DNA of 64,000 nt from NCBI GenBank assembly GCA_964651785.1, contig CAZYWJ010000002.1:62001-126000 (forward strand). Reading direction: 5' to 3'. Positions 43,446-52,323 of this stretch are shown here, in pieces. How positions within the stretch are numbered: the first letter of the stretch is position 1; each line of letters opens with the position of its first letter. The translations under genes and the position numbers were made by a program. The notes under the pieces were generated by a model. The model did no database searches, was not told the origin of the DNA, and worked only from the letters and a program-made list of their open reading frames with translations. Source of the stretch: JAKVAV01 sp964651785 (lineage in GTDB: Bacteria > Bacteroidota > Bacteroidia > Flavobacteriales_D > Cryomorphaceae).

Positions 43446-44621
43446 TTAATGATGTCCTTCTTGCTTGGCCTCTCCGAAATACAGTGCTGCCAAAAGGGTG
43501 AACACGTATGCTTGTAGGAAAGCCACCAACAACTCAATGAAGAACATGAAAATCATGAACAGTACACTTCCGAATCCTACACCGTAACCGGCTGCCTCAC
43601 TTTGCTGTCCGAATATTAAAACGAGAGAAACGAAAGCCAAAATAATGATGTGACCCGCCGTGATGTTGGCCGTGAGTCGAACCATTAATACCAATGGTTT
43701 AATAAAAATCGATGCGAATTCAATCGGTACCAAAATAAACTTGATGGGAAGCGGCACGCCGGCAGGCCATAAAATGTGGCTCCAATAATGCTTGTTGCCA
43801 TTTACCGTGATGATGATAAAAACAACGGCCGCAAGTACCATGGTCACTGATAATGTTCCCGTAATGTTAAAGCCACCGATAAAAGGGATAAGCCCCAGCA
43901 TATTCGCAATCCAGATAAAGAAAAAGGTGGAAAGCAAGAAGGGCATGAACTTCTCTGCCTTTGCCGCGGTGCCTATCGAAGGAATGGCTACCTCGTCTCT
44001 GATGAACAGGATGAGAGGTTCCATGAATGATTGAAGTCCTTTTGGAGCTTGTCCTTCACGCTTTTTATACGATCGCGCTACAGAGCCGAAAATCAAAATC
44101 AAAAGCAAACAAGTCAAAAAGACACCCGTCACACTCTTCGTGATGGAAAGGTCGAAAACCGCTTCATTAGTCGCGTCACCGGTTGCAGGATTGATCGTAA
44201 GCGCTTCATTGTCTCCGGCGTAATAGATATGCTCGTGATACAAGACATAATCATCATAGGTGAAGTAATGATAATCGACTTTTTCACCGGTGGAGTCTAC
44301 ATAAGTGGCATGATGCTCATTATGATAAAAATGTGAACTGGAGAATACCTTCAAACCATCTTCCGTAAAAAGTATAATCGGCAGGTAGATGGCCACATCA
44401 CCAACGATATGAATCTCATGGGCATCAGCAATGTGATGCATAATCATCTCACCGGCATTAAAAGGCTGATCGGCCACATGCTCTTCAGCGTGTTCATGGC
44501 TTTCATGATCGTGATCATCGTGATCGTGCTGTGCAGAAACGTTTAACGTTAAACCGGCTATAAAAGTCAGAAATAGGATGCTCTTAGTAAGAGCTTTTCG
44601 AGTGGCTGTATTCATCAGCAT
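43446..44621 (-). CDS. atpB: ATP synthase Fo subunit a with N-terminal signal peptide and His-rich segment
   Basis: About 390 residues, much longer than the ~270 of E. coli. An N-terminal signal-peptide-like segment (LTKSILFLTFIAGLTLNVSAQ) is followed by a His/Asp/Glu-rich stretch (HDHDDHDHESHEHAEEH) and a ~100-residue extracytoplasmic region before the five-helix subunit a core, with the essential Arg in LMVRLTANITAGH. Long AtpB with a leader is usual in Bacteroidota. The frame is open to a TTG at 44654; the ATGs at 44621 or 44615 are preferred because they suit the leader peptide. It is the first gene of the operon. Confidence 0.93.
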   Translation of the reverse strand: MLMNTATRKALTKSILFLTFIAGLTLNVSAQHDHDDHDHESHEHAEEHVADQPFNAGEMIMHHIADAHEIHIVGDVAIYLPIILFTEDGLKVFSSSHFYHNEHHATYVDSTGEKVDYHYFTYDDYVLYHEHIYYAGDNEALTINPATGDATNEAVFDLSITKSVTGVFLTCLLLILIFGSVARSYKKREGQAPKGLQSFMEPLILFIRDEVAIPSIGTAAKAEKFMPFLLSTFFFIWIANMLGLIPFIGGFNITGTLSVTMVLAAVVFIIITVNGNKHYWSHILWPAGVPLPIKFILVPIEFASIFIKPLVLMVRLTANITAGHIIILAFVSLVLIFGQQSEAAGYGVGFGSVLFMIFMFFIELLVAFLQAYVFTLLAALYFGEAKQEGHH

Positions 44622-44664
44622 TGTCGGCTGTTTTCGGCGCAATAAGGCGTTCAAAAATCGACTG

Positions 44665-44672
44665 CAAAGCTA
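44665..44672 (-). promoter_or_regulatory. Candidate -7 element TAGCTTTG of the atpBEFHAG operon
   Basis: Minus-strand TAGCTTTG, 43 bp upstream of the atpB ATG at 44621. At the 19-bp spacing the upstream triplet is TTC, one mismatch from TTG. This suggests the ATPase structural operon is initiated separately from the upstream atpI/atpZ-like genes. Confidence 0.5.
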
Positions 44673-44750
44673 TTGATTAAATGCGTAGAATGAAACAAAT
44701 GAGTGGGTTTTTTTAACACCTGTTGAAAACCGCTTCAATACCACTGTGAA

Positions 44751-45143
44751 TCAGTGTGATGATGATCGAATTATGGGAAGAAGATTTCTGATTTCGGCTA
44801 CGAGAAAAAGCATATATCCAATCAAATAACCGATGGCTGTGAATTTCAGATTTGATTTATCCAATACACCTACCAATACTAATATGATTCCGGAGAGAAA
44901 AAGTTTGGCCGTCAAAGCCCCCATGAAGCTAGCTACAAATATTTGCGGGCGTTTATTGTTGGCTTTTACCAAAAACTGATGAATAAAGACTGAAGCTACG
45001 GTGAGAATTCCAAAGGATATCCAAAAAGAAAAGGGCACGCTTTCTTCTAAAATATATGATGCCGACAGCCAAGCACCGGCACAAACCGGAATGACGATAA
45101 TAATCAAATCTCTGTAAAAATTACTGCCTGATGCAGAACTCAT
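44751..45143 (-). CDS. AtpI-like four-helix membrane protein
   Basis: 130 residues with four membrane helices and little else, placed between AtpZ and atpB. This is the position and topology of the ATP synthase accessory protein I, which helps assemble the c ring or supplies Mg2+. Sequence similarity to E. coli AtpI is too weak to be sure. Its ATG overlaps the AtpZ stop as ATGA. Confidence 0.65.
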   Translation of the reverse strand: MSSASGSNFYRDLIIIVIPVCAGAWLSASYILEESVPFSFWISFGILTVASVFIHQFLVKANNKRPQIFVASFMGALTAKLFLSGIILVLVGVLDKSNLKFTAIGYLIGYMLFLVAEIRNLLPIIRSSSH

Positions 45144-45385
45144 CGATTGGTAGTTTTAATAACGATGTAAATGGCGGCTCCTACACCCACCAAAGAAAGT
45201 AGCAATGTAAACCAAGGGGTTTTCGTTTCAAGCCAATCATCTAAAGCGATTCCGCCATAAACAGCCGCCGTAATGGTAATCCCCATTTGGATGGCCATCC
45301 CGGAATATTTGTAAAAATCGTTGACGGGCCTTTTACCCTCTTCCTTGTTTGGCTTCTTCTCGTTGGGTTCCGGCTTCGGGCTCAC
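45140..45385 (-). CDS. AtpZ/AtpI family protein
   Basis: 81 residues. A Lys/Pro/Glu-rich N-terminus is followed by two helices with the family pattern KYSGMAIQMGITITAAVYGGIALDDWL and LLLSLVGVGAAIYIVI. AtpZ/AtpI proteins are small Fo assembly factors. The only start giving a normal N-terminus is the GTG at 45385, which makes it overlap the end of the bactofilin gene by 53 bp. Confidence 0.85.
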   Translation of the reverse strand: MSPKPEPNEKKPNKEEGKRPVNDFYKYSGMAIQMGITITAAVYGGIALDDWLETKTPWFTLLLSLVGVGAAIYIVIKTTNR

Positions 45386-45785
45386 TAGGTGTGTTTTTGA
45401 ATTCCTTGATTACTCCGCCACCCATTGTGCAATTTCCGGTAAAGACAGCTCCGGGTTCTATGGCCAGTTTTTTCGTGGAGATATCGCATTCCAATCGCGC
45501 AGTAGATTTAAGACTTAGAAGTCCATTTACAGAAATCTGTCCGGTAATTTTTCCTTCGATATCGGCATTTTCACAAACTATCTCACCGTCTATTACGCCT
45601 GAAGCTCCCACTACCAAGCGGCCTTTCGCGGAAATAGTGCCTTTCACGGTTCCATCTATTCGAATATTGCTATCCGTCTTTATTTCGCCTTCAATGCTGG
45701 TTCCTGTTACAATTCTATTCAACTTCTCAGGAGTTTGAGATTCGCTCATTTTGGCCATTTCTTTGGTATTTGAACTTTTAAACAT
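45333..45785 (-). CDS. Bactofilin (polymer-forming cytoskeletal protein)
   Basis: About 150 residues from the ATG at 45785; a GTG at 45800 is also possible. The core is a right-handed beta-helix of short repeats (IEGEIKTDSNIRIDGTVKG, GVIDGEIVCENADIEGKITG) flanked by a disordered N-terminus and an acidic/charged C-terminus. This is the bactofilin family, which forms non-polar filaments in cell shape and organisation. It lies 20 bp after sprE. Confidence 0.93.
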   Translation of the reverse strand: MFKSSNTKEMAKMSESQTPEKLNRIVTGTSIEGEIKTDSNIRIDGTVKGTISAKGRLVVGASGVIDGEIVCENADIEGKITGQISVNGLLSLKSTARLECDISTKKLAIEPGAVFTGNCTMGGGVIKEFKNTPSEPEAGTQREEAKQGRG

Positions 45786-45805
45786 GCTGCTTCCTTTCAC
45801 TCGAA

Positions 45806-48484
45806 TCAGAGATAATTTTCCTCAAAAAATGCTTGATATACATCCGCATTCTTGTTGCGGAAAAGGGTGGTGAAGTTTTTAGTTGTAATTACAAAGGTTT
45901 GATAGCCTTTCTCGTTTATCTCAGCCAGTGTGGAGTTATTTACAAGAAATGTATTGTAGTAGTTCATCGCAGCAGTTTTGTCCTCAAAACTTCTTACGAT
46001 AATGATTTGATGGTCTCTGTCAATGAAGCTATTCGTGATTCTCAAATTATCATTTCTGAAAGATGCAGTGTTAAAATCGGCAATGGTTTCTTTCAGATCC
46101 GTAGAACTTGCTTCTGCTTTCGGGAAAATCAGCGCGAAGAAATGTTCCGAATCATCTTTCGATTCGTACATCGACGTATTGACCGGCGTATCATCATCGG
46201 AGGGCTCGGTATCCGCCGTGGGCTCTTCGTCAGGATTGTTCTTTTTCTCATCGCGTGCCATCTGCGATTTCAACTCGTTGAGTTCTCCCAGTAGTTCGGC
46301 AGCCTTATCAGCTTCTTCGGTTCCCCTGAATTTCGAAATGATTTCGCGCAATAGGTTTTCGTATGCCTCTGGCTGTTTTTGCGCACCGATTGTAAGGGCT
46401 TTTATAAGGTAATATTTTGACAGATAATTGTTATTCGGCTCGTCGCGAATGACCGTGTTGGCTGTCAGCATCACGTCGTTGTACTGCCTTCTGCTGTATT
46501 TTTTATAAGTGGCTTCGTACTCTTTTCGTTCCTCTTCTACATTCCGATTTTTTTCGGTGATGTAGTCAGGGTCGGTGATGAGTTTGGCAAACTCACTATC
46601 AGGATAATCGGCCAAAATCACATTCTTGTAGTATTCCGAATTGTCTCGAAAACCCGTTCCCACAAACCCACCTGATTCTTCTTTCTCTATATAAATGCGA
46701 TAAAGCTGATAGTGCGCAGGAAGTGAGGTAGCGCTCGTATCATACTCGTTGGTAATTCTCAAAAATGATTCGATGGCATTGTCATCGTCTTGCAAGCGTT
46801 CTTTATAGATTGTACCGATGTCATATAAAGCGGCAATGATTTCGTTGTGCGCGGTGGCCATTTCACCATCTCCTAGTGGAAGTTCTTCCAAGTAATCTTC
46901 CAGGCTTTTTGCTTCTTCTTCCACACCGATATCTGCCAAGAGGCTGTCGCTTGACGTCCCTTGAGAAGGTCCTGAAAGATTGACATCCGACTTCATGGAT
47001 CGACGCCAATTGTTTTCATTCGGCCGGTCACCCCAGCGACTTTTAAATTCGGTAAAACCCGAACTCATTGCGTTGGTATTGTAGAAATACCATTTCCGCC
47101 CTGATCCGGAACCACCGCCGGAAGAAAAATTGGGTCTGTTTTGAAGCCGCTCCAATGCATCCAATTCTTCTTGCCGTTTTCGCTCCTTCTCAGCTTCAAG
47201 CTGAGCTATGATCTTTAAGATTTTCTTGTCGCGTTCTTTTTCATCCAATGAGGCCAGAGCAATCAAGCTGTCGTTTGTCTGAACTATTTCCAAATTGGTG
47301 ACCAACTCATCCAGTGAATTGGCTTTCGCTACAATGGATTTGTAGTTGGGAAAATCTTCAGGAAGAATAGCCGCAGTACTGTCATAGTAATTTTTAGCCA
47401 TTACATAATTCCTGTCAACAAAGTTGATTTCGGCCAAGCGCAGAAAGCTCTTTCCTTTTTGAACAGGATTACTCACGCTTTTCTTGATCGATGTCTTCAA
47501 GTAATCAACTCCTTGCGGAATGTTTTGCTCTTCCAATTCAATATCGGCCAAAGCGTAGTAAATCTGATCGTAGTATTCTTCATTCTTCTCGTCATCGGCC
47601 ATTTTGAGAAGCATTTCTTTGATCTTTTTTGAATCGAGTTTTCTATCGAAAGCTAAAGCCTGAGAAATTTTAGCATAAAACTCCATTTCGTAATCGGGCT
47701 TCATGTCTACCACTTCAGCATAAGCTGAAATAGCATCGGCATTGCGTCCTTCCTTATTGTAAACCTGAGCCAATATATAGGTCAGCCTGGCTTTCATCTG
47801 CTTGTCAGTGCAAAGATTGGAAGCATCTTCCAAAAATGGTAAGGCATCTTTGTAGCGATCCTGTCTCAGCATCATTTGTGCTTTTACCGCCTCTAATTTC
47901 CACGAAAAGTCTTTCGGACGCTCCTTGGAATTATCATCTTCCACTACGCTCAATACGGTAGCTGCCTTTCCATATCGCTCCTGCTCAATATAAGTGCGAG
48001 CCAACCATATAGCCGCATCAAATCGCGAACTCTGACCCTTGTATTTCTTAGCCACGTAGGAAGTCATTTCTTCCGTTTTGGCATATTGTCCTTTATAGAA
48101 ATTGGCAATACCGATTAAAAGATAGCATTCATCAATCCACTTGTTGTGCTCTTTCTTTTTGATCTCCATGCTGTGACGGTCGATGACCGTACTGCATTTT
48201 TCAATAATCTCATCCATTTGCGGATAGAGATTTTTTTGCTCTTCTTCCGTAGGCATCACAAATACCGGAAGCAATTCCAAATAGTCTTCTTCTTTGTTGG
48301 CCCAAACTTGCTCCTTCGTCAGGCGAAGAATTTCATTGGCATTAAAATACCAATTGTAATGAGACGTTGTATTGTGATACAGCCTGTTGGTAAAGCCTGA
48401 TTTTTTCTTTGAACATCCCGCCAAGACAAAAATGCCTGCCAGAAAAATCAGTGTAATAATTTTATAAGGTCGAATTGAAATCAC
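45806..48484 (-). CDS. sprE: T9SS/gliding motility lipoprotein SprE (PorW)
   Basis: About 892 residues. A lipobox (FVLAGC) at about residue 24 follows a short leader, then many TPR units; FTNRLYHNTTSHYNWYFNAN is the typical SprE/PorW N-terminus. SprE is an outer-membrane lipoprotein needed for T9SS function and gliding, linking PorN to the translocon in P. gingivalis (as PorW). The frame is open to a TTG at 48526, but a TAATTTTG element covers that codon, so the GTG at 48484 is the likely start. The sprE-bactofilin-atpZ order recurs in Flavobacteriia. Confidence 0.88.
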   Translation of the reverse strand: MISIRPYKIITLIFLAGIFVLAGCSKKKSGFTNRLYHNTTSHYNWYFNANEILRLTKEQVWANKEEDYLELLPVFVMPTEEEQKNLYPQMDEIIEKCSTVIDRHSMEIKKKEHNKWIDECYLLIGIANFYKGQYAKTEEMTSYVAKKYKGQSSRFDAAIWLARTYIEQERYGKAATVLSVVEDDNSKERPKDFSWKLEAVKAQMMLRQDRYKDALPFLEDASNLCTDKQMKARLTYILAQVYNKEGRNADAISAYAEVVDMKPDYEMEFYAKISQALAFDRKLDSKKIKEMLLKMADDEKNEEYYDQIYYALADIELEEQNIPQGVDYLKTSIKKSVSNPVQKGKSFLRLAEINFVDRNYVMAKNYYDSTAAILPEDFPNYKSIVAKANSLDELVTNLEIVQTNDSLIALASLDEKERDKKILKIIAQLEAEKERKRQEELDALERLQNRPNFSSGGGSGSGRKWYFYNTNAMSSGFTEFKSRWGDRPNENNWRRSMKSDVNLSGPSQGTSSDSLLADIGVEEEAKSLEDYLEELPLGDGEMATAHNEIIAALYDIGTIYKERLQDDDNAIESFLRITNEYDTSATSLPAHYQLYRIYIEKEESGGFVGTGFRDNSEYYKNVILADYPDSEFAKLITDPDYITEKNRNVEEERKEYEATYKKYSRRQYNDVMLTANTVIRDEPNNNYLSKYYLIKALTIGAQKQPEAYENLLREIISKFRGTEEADKAAELLGELNELKSQMARDEKKNNPDEEPTADTEPSDDDTPVNTSMYESKDDSEHFFALIFPKAEASSTDLKETIADFNTASFRNDNLRITNSFIDRDHQIIIVRSFEDKTAAMNYYNTFLVNNSTLAEINEKGYQTFVITTKNFTTLFRNKNADVYQAFFEENYL

Positions 48485-48523
48485 GGATTGCCTTTTCGGA
48501 ATACTCGTTAAACACGAAAGATG

Positions 48524-48531
48524 CAAAATTA
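48524..48531 (-). promoter_or_regulatory. Candidate -7 element TAATTTTG of sprE
   Basis: Minus-strand TAATTTTG, 39 bp upstream of the GTG start at 48484. It overlaps the longest possible start (48526), which argues against that start. No -33 TTG at the consensus distance. Confidence 0.4.
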
Positions 48532-48587
48532 TTGCATTTTTCTGAATCAGAGTTTAAAAAGGGAATTCGGATATTTGTTCCATCGGA

Positions 48588-49481
48588 ATGAATAAAAAAC
48601 AATCAAAGAAAGAGCGGCGCAAGCAGTTGATGCGTAAGCTCAAAAGCAAGTATCGCTTGGTGGTGATGAACGATGCCACCTTCAATGAAAGTTTTTCTGC
48701 CTACCTCACTCCGCTTAATGTGATTGCAGGCGTAGCTGTGATTTTTCTTTCCATGGCCGCCGTTGTTTTATCCATCGTAATTCTTACTCCTTTAAAAGAA
48801 TACATACCGGGTTACAGTGATACGCAAACCCGAATCAGAGCTCTTAATGCAACTATTAAAGTTGACTCACTCGAGCAGGCTCAGTCAGTTTACAGCTCTT
48901 ATTTCGAAAACATTCAACGCATCTTAAACGGAGAGGTAGAAACGGATACGTCCAATATGGCATTGGGAGGTGAGACGGAAGAATATACCAACCTGGACTT
49001 TACGGTATCTCCGCAAGATTCTCTCTTAAGACGTGAGGTAGAGTCAGAAGAACGCTATGCTTTGACTCCTCAGTCACAATCAGTATCAGCATCGCTGGGT
49101 TTGCCGGGCACCTTGCTGTTTCCGCCTGTTATCGGAACGATAACTTCTGACTTCGATGTACAGATCGGACACTACGGAATAGATGTGGCTGCCAAGGAGG
49201 GAGAGACAATAAAGGCAATCTTGGACGGCACGGTAGTTTTATCGTCTTTTACCTCAGATGGCGGGAATGTCATCCAAATCCAACACGCCAACAATCTCGT
49301 GTCCGTTTACAAACACAATTCCGTTTTACTCAAAAACGTTGGCGACAGAGTAGAGGCAGGAGATTCAATAGCCATAATCGGCAATTCGGGAGAGTTGACC
49401 GATGGTCCGCATTTGCATTTCGAGCTTTGGTATAACGGAACACCTCTCAACCCGCGAGATTACATCGCATTTTCGAGTTAA
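48588..49481 (+). CDS. M23 family metallopeptidase, membrane anchored
   Basis: 297 residues. A basic cytoplasmic N-terminus, one transmembrane helix (VIAGVAVIFLSMAAVVLSIVI, ~49-69), a short linker and a C-terminal LytM domain. The zinc ligands are intact: GHYGID (H-x3-D) and GPHLHFELW (HLH). It therefore should cut peptidoglycan cross-links, unlike the degenerate EnvC-like protein at 26.4 kb. It is divergent from sprE and starts the plus-strand run with GH3 2 bp downstream. Confidence 0.92.
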   Translation: MNKKQSKKERRKQLMRKLKSKYRLVVMNDATFNESFSAYLTPLNVIAGVAVIFLSMAAVVLSIVILTPLKEYIPGYSDTQTRIRALNATIKVDSLEQAQSVYSSYFENIQRILNGEVETDTSNMALGGETEEYTNLDFTVSPQDSLLRREVESEERYALTPQSQSVSASLGLPGTLLFPPVIGTITSDFDVQIGHYGIDVAAKEGETIKAILDGTVVLSSFTSDGGNVIQIQHANNLVSVYKHNSVLLKNVGDRVEAGDSIAIIGNSGELTDGPHLHFELWYNGTPLNPRDYIAFSS

Positions 49482-49483
49482 TT

Positions 49484-50983
49484 ATGGGACTGAAAGCATG
49501 GCTAAGTAAACCCGTGGCCAAAAGAGCGGCGGCAAAAGTAAAGCAATGGAGCGGTGAGGCGCTGAAGCGACAAGAGCAAACGCTGCAGATGCTGAAGTCG
49601 AAAGGACGCAATACCGAATTTGGCAAAGACCATTCGTTTTCAGAAATTAAAACCTACGAGGACTTCAAAACGCGCGTGCCGTTGCGCGATTACGAGGGAC
49701 TAAGGCCATACATCCAAAAAACGATAGACGGAAAGCCAAACATTCTTTGGCCGGGGCGGCCGATGTATTTTTCGAAAACTTCGGGTACCACCAGCGGTGC
49801 CAAGTACATTCCGATTACAAAAGAGTCAATGCCTCACCATACGGAGGCGGCAAAAAATGCATTGCTTCTCTACATTGCCGAAACGGGAAAGTCTGAATTC
49901 GTCGATGGGAAAATGATATTTCTGCAAGGCAGTCCGGTTTTAGAAAAGAAGAACGGAATCGACACAGGCCGCCTTTCCGGCATCGTAGCGCATCACGTGC
50001 CCGGATATCTGCAAAAGAATCGGCTGCCCTCGTTTGAGGCGAACTCCATTGAAGATTGGGAAACCAAAGTGGCCGCCATAGTGGAGGAGACACGAAATGA
50101 GCCGATGAGCCTCATTTCAGGAATACCGAGTTGGGTGCAGCATTATTTCGAAAAGTTGCTGGAAGTTACCGGTAAATCTACCGTAAGAGAGCTTTTTCCG
50201 ACTTTTCAGCTATTCGTTTACGGAGGAGTAAATTTTGAACCGTACCGCCCGCGCTTCGAAAAGCTAATCGGCGGAAAGGTAGACAGCATCGAGACTTATC
50301 CCGCGAGTGAAGGTTTCATCGCTTTTCAAAACAAGCAAGGCGATAAGTCGCTCCTCTTGAATGTGGATGCGGGAATCTTCTTCGAGTTCATTCCCGTCGA
50401 AACCTATTTCGATGAAAATCCAAAGCGCCTGAGCTTAGCAGAGGTGGAGTTGGGTAAAAATTATGCGTTGGTTTTATCGACCAATGCGGGGCTTTGGGCT
50501 TACAGCATTGGCGATACGGTGAAGTTTACTTCGATTGATCCTTACAAGATTCTCGTTACCGGAAGGATCAAGCACTTCACTTCGGCATTCGGAGAGCACG
50601 TCATTGCGGAAGAGGTGGAAGGCGCGTTAAACGAGGTGGTTTCAAATCGTCCCGCCGAGGTGATTGAGTTTCACGTAGCGCCTCAGCTTAATCCGTCAAG
50701 CGGTTTGCCGTACCACGAGTGGCTCATATCTTTTGCCAAAGAACCGGATGATCTAAATGCTTTCGCAGCAGAGCTGGATGAGAAGATGCAACAGAAAAAT
50801 ATCTACTATGCCGACCTCATAAAGGGTAAAATATTGCGCCCGCTGGTCATAACAAGTTTGCAAAAGGATGCGTTTAATGAATTCATGAAATCAAAAGGAA
50901 AGCTGGGCGGGCAAAACAAAGTGCCTCGCTTGAGTGATAACCGCGATAACGCAGACCTTCTCCTTCAATGGAAAGAATCCTAA
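49484..50983 (+). CDS. GH3-family acyl-adenylating enzyme
   Basis: 499 residues of the GH3 auxin-responsive family, ANL superfamily enzymes that adenylate a carboxylic acid and conjugate it to an amino acid or similar acceptor. The ATP-binding signature is SKTSGTTSGAKYIPIT (~94-109), followed later by YPASEGFIAFQ (~276-286) and ALVLSTNAGLWAYSIGD (~326-342). Bacterial GH3 proteins occur widely in Bacteroidota, mostly without known substrates. It starts 2 bp after the M23 gene and overlaps the VWA gene by 16 bp, so these three may be co-transcribed. Confidence 0.9.
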   Translation: MGLKAWLSKPVAKRAAAKVKQWSGEALKRQEQTLQMLKSKGRNTEFGKDHSFSEIKTYEDFKTRVPLRDYEGLRPYIQKTIDGKPNILWPGRPMYFSKTSGTTSGAKYIPITKESMPHHTEAAKNALLLYIAETGKSEFVDGKMIFLQGSPVLEKKNGIDTGRLSGIVAHHVPGYLQKNRLPSFEANSIEDWETKVAAIVEETRNEPMSLISGIPSWVQHYFEKLLEVTGKSTVRELFPTFQLFVYGGVNFEPYRPRFEKLIGGKVDSIETYPASEGFIAFQNKQGDKSLLLNVDAGIFFEFIPVETYFDENPKRLSLAEVELGKNYALVLSTNAGLWAYSIGDTVKFTSIDPYKILVTGRIKHFTSAFGEHVIAEEVEGALNEVVSNRPAEVIEFHVAPQLNPSSGLPYHEWLISFAKEPDDLNAFAAELDEKMQQKNIYYADLIKGKILRPLVITSLQKDAFNEFMKSKGKLGGQNKVPRLSDNRDNADLLLQWKES

Positions 50984-52284
50984 CCGTATTTTTTACTTGC
51001 TTGATGCTCTATTCCGGAGCTCAGGTGAATATGCTCACCTCACAAATCGACTTCGGTACGCTGACTCGCGCAGACGAAAACTTCGCTGACTTCGGAATTG
51101 AGAACCGCTCGGAAAAGCAGGTTGTTATCTTCAGAGTGGAGGTGCCGAAATACGTAGATGCCACTTTTAGCTCGAAAATCATTGAGCCGGGCGACACGGC
51201 TTTTATCCGTGTCCGTTACAATCCGCAATCCGAAGGAAATTTCAAGGAGAAATTTGACGTGTTTACCAGTGCTTGGAGCGCTCCCCAACAAATTACGGTG
51301 AAAGGTGAATCAACCTTTGCGGCAGATCGTTTCATGCCTTGTCCCGATTTTTCGGACGATCCTGCGGGTTCATTGCGGGCATTCAGCGTTTCTGTGAGAT
51401 CCATGCAAAATATTCCGTTGGCGGAAGCTCAAGTGCACGTGTTTAAAGACGGCGAATCGCGAGGAACGTACTACACCGATGAAAACGGCGAGCTCGATCT
51501 GACTTTGCCCTTGGGGCGCTACTATTTTGCCTTACCGGGAATGGATACTTCTATATTCGTAAATGCTACGAATGACCATTTGGTTGCTTTTTTGGATTCG
51601 GAGCCGGAGCGAAAAATACCACCCGGCCCGCCGCCCGTGCCCCAAGAGCCTTCTAAGCCCGAACCTGCAAAAGTTCCCGTCATTCAGGAGGCTGATCCCG
51701 ATCAAGAAGAAAATAGTGTTTTGCCCTTGTCGAAGTTCAAGCCAAACAACTTGGTTTTCTTGGTAGACGTGTCGACATCGATGAAGCACAATGGCAAGCT
51801 CGATTTGCTCAAGGTGGCAATGATAAATTTGGTAGATGTACTCCGAGATGTCGACAACTTCACACTTATATCATATGCTACCGACGCAGGAGTAATTTTA
51901 AAGACCGAGGCCAATCTTGACAAAGAAGCTTGCAAAGCGGCCATAAAAGGATTGACCGCCGGAGGAAAAACGGAAGGGGCCAAAGCACTGAACCGAGCGG
52001 GGCAAGCGGCACTCGACTCTTTTATTGAAGACGGAAACAATCAAATCATTCTGGCCACTGACGGCGCGTTTAATGAAGGCGCTAAAAAGGCTCAGAATCT
52101 TTCCGCGAAGTACAGAAGAAAGGGAGTGGTTACATCCGTGGTTGGAATAAAATGCGGGAAATATACCACGAAGGAGATGAAAGAATTGGCCGAGGAAGGT
52201 GGTGGGAACTTCGTGGCATTGGATGGAATTGACGATGCCAACGATAGAATTTTAGATGAAGTCAAGTTACGGTCGGCCAAATAG
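50968..52284 (+). CDS. Secreted von Willebrand factor A domain protein
   Basis: 438 residues. A signal peptide (LTVFFTCLMLYSGAQ) is followed by a DUF1573-like immunoglobulin-type domain (residues ~25-115: IDFGTLTRADENFADFGIEN), a carboxypeptidase-regulatory-like beta domain (~135-205), a Pro-rich linker (PPGPPPVPQEP) and a VWA domain with an intact MIDAS motif D-V-S-T-S (~264-268) and LATDGAFNEG. VWA domains bind metal-dependent protein ligands. No T9SS sorting domain. Translation is probably coupled to the GH3 gene. Confidence 0.87.
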   Translation: MERILTVFFTCLMLYSGAQVNMLTSQIDFGTLTRADENFADFGIENRSEKQVVIFRVEVPKYVDATFSSKIIEPGDTAFIRVRYNPQSEGNFKEKFDVFTSAWSAPQQITVKGESTFAADRFMPCPDFSDDPAGSLRAFSVSVRSMQNIPLAEAQVHVFKDGESRGTYYTDENGELDLTLPLGRYYFALPGMDTSIFVNATNDHLVAFLDSEPERKIPPGPPPVPQEPSKPEPAKVPVIQEADPDQEENSVLPLSKFKPNNLVFLVDVSTSMKHNGKLDLLKVAMINLVDVLRDVDNFTLISYATDAGVILKTEANLDKEACKAAIKGLTAGGKTEGAKALNRAGQAALDSFIEDGNNQIILATDGAFNEGAKKAQNLSAKYRRKGVVTSVVGIKCGKYTTKEMKELAEEGGGNFVALDGIDDANDRILDEVKLRSAK

Positions 52285-52308
52285 CTCTTTTCCGGGTAGA
52301 GTATATGT

Positions 52309-52316
52309 TATCTTTG
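52309..52316 (+). promoter_or_regulatory. Candidate -7 element TATCTTTG of dxr
   Basis: TATCTTTG ends 7 bp before the dxr ATG at 52324, so the transcript would be almost leaderless. No -33 TTG at 19 bp. Confidence 0.5.
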
Positions 52317-52323
52317 CGCCTTG

